Origin: Salinivirgaceae bacterium
GTDB lineage: Bacteria; Bacteroidota; Bacteroidia; Bacteroidales; SZUA-534
DNA: 37,478 bases
Direction of reading: 5' to 3'
Assembly: GCA_017551905.1 (NCBI GenBank)
Contig: JAFZKK010000043.1
Location: forward strand, 1 to 37,478
In this document: positions 35,072 to 37,478 of the stretch, one piece after another
Position numbering within the stretch: position 1 is the stretch's first letter
How the letters are laid out: each line of letters opens with the position of its first letter
Notes under the pieces: model-generated
Seen by the model: the letters and a program-made list of their open reading frames with translations, nothing else
What the model was told of the DNA's origin: nothing
Databases searched by the model: none
Program-made: the position numbers and the translations under genes

Positions 35072-36211
35072 CTATTTATACAACCCTTTGTTTCGCATCT
35101 CCTCAATCGATGCGGTATATTTATCTTCTTGCACTGCTTGTGTATCCACCCATTTGCAGAATGCCTCTATTCCGGCGTCGAAACTCCATTTAGGCTCGTA
35201 ATCAAGTATTTCTTTAGCAAGGGTTATGTCGGCATAGTTGTGGCGGATGTCACCCAAACGATAATTGCCTGAAATGCGCATTGGCACTTCGGTACCATAT
35301 TTCTGCATCAGCGTTTTGGCCACGGTAATCACATCGGTCAAAACGCCTGTTCCAACATTGAATGCATAACCGTTAGCACCTTCCGCTTCTATTCCTCGAA
35401 TAGTGGCATCGACCACATCGTCGATATAAACAAAATCGCGCGTTTCACGGCCATCCTCAAATATGTTAATCTCGTTGCCGTTCTTGATTATAGTAGAGAA
35501 AATCGACAAGATTCCCGTGTATGGATTAGACAGCGACTGACCCGGGCCGTAAACGTTCTGGTAACGGAACGACACCGATTGAATGCCCAACGATTGGCAA
35601 ACCAAATGCACCAACTGCCCCTGTACCTGCTTTGTAATACCATAGACCGATGTCGGGTGAATCTTTGAATCTTCGGTTGTACCAACAAGTTTCAATGGCT
35701 TATGGCAACCTTTATATTTTACTTCAAAATCGCCTCGTTGCATATCTTCATCCGCCCTGACTTCGGGATACACATATTGGTTCAATTCATCACTCCAATA
35801 GCGACCCTCACCATAAATAGCACGCGATTCCGCCACAACAACTTTTTTTATGGTATGCGGTTGATTTGCAAGAATATCGAGCAATATGGCTGTTCCTCCA
35901 ATATTTGTGCCTACATACTTTTCTATTTCATACATCGATTGCCCGGTTCCTGTTTCGGCCGCTAAATGAACAACAACATCTTGCCCAACAAGTGCTTGCT
36001 GCCAATCGGCTCGGCTTGTAACACTTCCTTTAATAAACCGAACCTTATCTTTTATGCTCTTATACAATGGTGATGTTGCCTCGGGGTTATCGCCGTGTAT
36101 CTGCGGCGACAACGAATCCAAAACTGTCACCATCTCGCCTTTTTCTATAAGTTTCAATGCCAGATTTGACCCAATAAATCCGGCGCCGCCTGTTATTAAT
36201 ATATTCTTCAT
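35072..36211 (-). CDS. NAD-dependent nucleotide-sugar epimerase/dehydratase (extended SDR)
   Basis: 379 residues. The Rossmann start NILITGGAGFIGSNLALKLI carries GxxGxxG (7-13). VVVHLAAETGTGQSM, the active-site TSVYGITKQ with Tyr-x3-Lys, and FRYQNVYGPGQSLSNPYTGI are extended-SDR features. RDFVYIDDVVDATIRGIEA and GYAFNVGTG complete the sugar-nucleotide site. It makes an activated sugar precursor by epimerisation or dehydration; which sugar cannot be told. An insertion at about 150-185 (RADEDMQRGDFEVKYKGCHK) precedes the catalytic motif. Confidence 0.93.
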   Translation of the reverse strand: MKNILITGGAGFIGSNLALKLIEKGEMVTVLDSLSPQIHGDNPEATSPLYKSIKDKVRFIKGSVTSRADWQQALVGQDVVVHLAAETGTGQSMYEIEKYVGTNIGGTAILLDILANQPHTIKKVVVAESRAIYGEGRYWSDELNQYVYPEVRADEDMQRGDFEVKYKGCHKPLKLVGTTEDSKIHPTSVYGITKQVQGQLVHLVCQSLGIQSVSFRYQNVYGPGQSLSNPYTGILSIFSTIIKNGNEINIFEDGRETRDFVYIDDVVDATIRGIEAEGANGYAFNVGTGVLTDVITVAKTLMQKYGTEVPMRISGNYRLGDIRHNYADITLAKEILDYEPKWSFDAGIEAFCKWVDTQAVQEDKYTASIEEMRNKGLYK

Positions 36212-36219
36212 AATACTTG

Positions 36220-36924
36220 TTACTTTCCTTTCGAATAATCCACAATGCCTAATTTTTTTTTCATAATGTTCAATTCGTTTGCCAACTCTCCTGCCAATTC
36301 TTCATCTCCTATCGACTTAAGTCCTTTATATTCATTTGCGAACAACATGTCTATCTCTTCCTTTGACATTCTTTCATTAGGTTTGTATAAAATCGTTTCA
36401 TGTTGGATAATCTGTTCTTTAGTGAATCTTGTCGCAATTATTCTGGCAGGGACGCCAACAACAACCGCATAAGGTGGAACATCTTTTTTTACCACACAAC
36501 CAGCTCCTACCACAGCTCCTCTGGCAATATGACAACCAGATAAAATAATACATCCTGCACCAATCGAACAATCTTCTTTAATTACGACATCTTCCGTTGT
36601 ATCATTAATATTCTTTATTGCTGCCATATAAAATGGAACCCCAACGTTAAAGCTGTGAGAATCAGGAATGATTGTGCACCCTGAAGCAATAACCGAATAT
36701 TTTCCTATAATAAGTTTGCCTTTATTGGTAATAAGATTTAGTTGGTCTTGGATTAAACAATATTCATCTACATAAATATTCTGTTTTTTTAAAATAGAAT
36801 TGCTCTTGATGATACTATGCTTGCCCACTTTCCCATAGCCCGAAGTATCATAAGGTGCAATATATTGCTGTTTAATTAAACGCAACCCTGCCTTTAACTG
36901 TTTTAATTTTGTTAATATTCCCAT
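36220..36924 (-). CDS. Left-handed beta-helix acyltransferase
   Basis: 234 residues. Hexapeptide-type repeats run from about 30 to 165: VGKHSIIKSNSILKKQNIYV, LIIGKYSVIASGCTIIPDSH, VVIKEDCSIGAGCIILSGCH, IARGAVVGAGCVVKKDVPPY, AVVVGVPARII. The histidine of PDSHSF fits the catalytic base of the WbbJ/maltose-acetyltransferase group. The C-terminal 60 residues are helical and charged. It lies 13 bases after the partial acyltransferase gene and 8 bases before the epimerase gene. Confidence 0.9.
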   Translation of the reverse strand: MGILTKLKQLKAGLRLIKQQYIAPYDTSGYGKVGKHSIIKSNSILKKQNIYVDEYCLIQDQLNLITNKGKLIIGKYSVIASGCTIIPDSHSFNVGVPFYMAAIKNINDTTEDVVIKEDCSIGAGCIILSGCHIARGAVVGAGCVVKKDVPPYAVVVGVPARIIATRFTKEQIIQHETILYKPNERMSKEEIDMLFANEYKGLKSIGDEELAGELANELNIMKKKLGIVDYSKGK

Positions 36925-36937
36925 GCTTCAAATAATT

Positions 36938-37478
36938 TCAATCAGAAATGAAGTTGCCTACTTTATCTGTTTTTCTCCAAACTCCAGTCGCATTATCATA
37001 TCTTTTGATAATATATGCAGGTGCACCCACAATCACACAATAGTCGGGGAAAAAACCATTAACTACAGAATTTGCACCAACAGTCACGTGTTTGCCCAAT
37101 TTGGTGCCAGGCAGAATAACCGCATTATTATATATTTTGCAATCTGGCCCAATCTCAACTGATTTAACTTCCAATTCTTGTTGTTCAATTGGGGTGTCAA
37201 TGTCAGTATAAGGATGATGAATATCTGTTATTGTAACATTTGCCGCTATTGCAGTATTTTCACCTATAACAACACTATTTGCACAGGTTAAATGAATATT
37301 TTGTTGAATGCTAACACCTTGTTTTAGCGTTATGCTTGGTTTATATGCCTTGCCCATATATGAGCCAATTCCCTCTATTCGCGCATGATAGAATATATGA
37401 ACATTTTCCCCCATTGCAATAAAACTCGGTGTGATTCTTATGGGTGATTTAATTACATCCGAATAATGATACTCCAAA
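36938..37478 (-). CDS. Left-handed beta-helix acyltransferase (WbbJ-like), 5' end cut by window edge
   Basis: 180 codons remain and the frame stays open to the window edge, with no ATG at the edge, so the true start is probably outside. Hexapeptide repeats are clear: GENVHIFYHARIEGIG, ITLKQGVSIQQNIHL, SVVIGENTAIAANVTI, VEIGPDCKIYNNAVI, VTVGANSVVNGFFPDY, CVIVGAPAYIIKRY. The TDIHHPYTD segment holds the catalytic histidine pair region of O-acetyltransferases of this type. It is the most upstream gene of the polysaccharide operon in view. Confidence 0.88.
   Translation of the reverse strand, partial: LEYHYSDVIKSPIRITPSFIAMGENVHIFYHARIEGIGSYMGKAYKPSITLKQGVSIQQNIHLTCANSVVIGENTAIAANVTITDIHHPYTDIDTPIEQQELEVKSVEIGPDCKIYNNAVILPGTKLGKHVTVGANSVVNGFFPDYCVIVGAPAYIIKRYDNATGVWRKTDKVGNFISD

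Overview
The window looks like a chromosomal segment of a Bacteroidetes bacterium, most likely order Bacteroidales. Supporting signs are promoters of the Bacteroidetes type (TAnnTTTG near -7, TTTG near -33), a MetK of the form [17 protein letters not shown], an S74/YadA-type surface protein with an FNYQAV N-terminal domain, DUF3791/DUF3990 genes, and weak or absent Shine-Dalgarno sequences. No rRNA, tRNA, CRISPR array, transposase or integrase was seen.

Layout. Positions 1-861 hold a VapBC-like toxin-antitoxin (TA) pair between two 98%-identical ~100-bp repeats. Positions 838-6225 hold a giant secreted repeat protein with a C-terminal S74 self-cleaving chaperone domain. Positions 6559-16239 are the core chromosome: a small membrane protein, LD-carboxypeptidase, ComF, DprA (convergent with comF), a PH-like membrane protein, metK behind a probable SAM-II riboswitch, a YitT transporter-like protein, an MntA-HepT TA pair, and leuS, which carries a frameshift. 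From 16391 to the right edge, all coding genes lie on the minus strand and belong to a surface-polysaccharide locus: epimerase, acyltransferases, five GT4- or CgeB-like glycosyltransferases, a Wzy-like polymerase, an NTase/thymidylate-kinase-like fusion, an APH-like kinase, a WecG/TagA enzyme, a membrane acyltransferase, an ATP-grasp enzyme and a polysaccharide deacetylase. The right edge cuts an acyltransferase gene.

A ~5-kb accessory island (about 20256-25400) interrupts that locus. In transcription order it holds a HipA-like kinase with a separate HipA-N/HipS-like protein, a HigBA pair, a decayed DUF3791-DUF3990 module, and a DUF4143 ATPase.

The most notable pattern is that several of these small cassettes end within a few tens of bases of a relic copy of the 3' end of a neighbouring host gene. 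HipTS and HigBA are each followed by C-terminal relics of the adjacent GT4 gene. The ATPase is followed by a relic of the deacetylase C-terminus. VapBC is followed by a copy of the end of the S74 gene. This recurring host-gene-end / cassette / host-gene-end layout suggests a shared insertion route with no recombinase in view. Homology-anchored illegitimate recombination during transformation is one explanation; that is inference.
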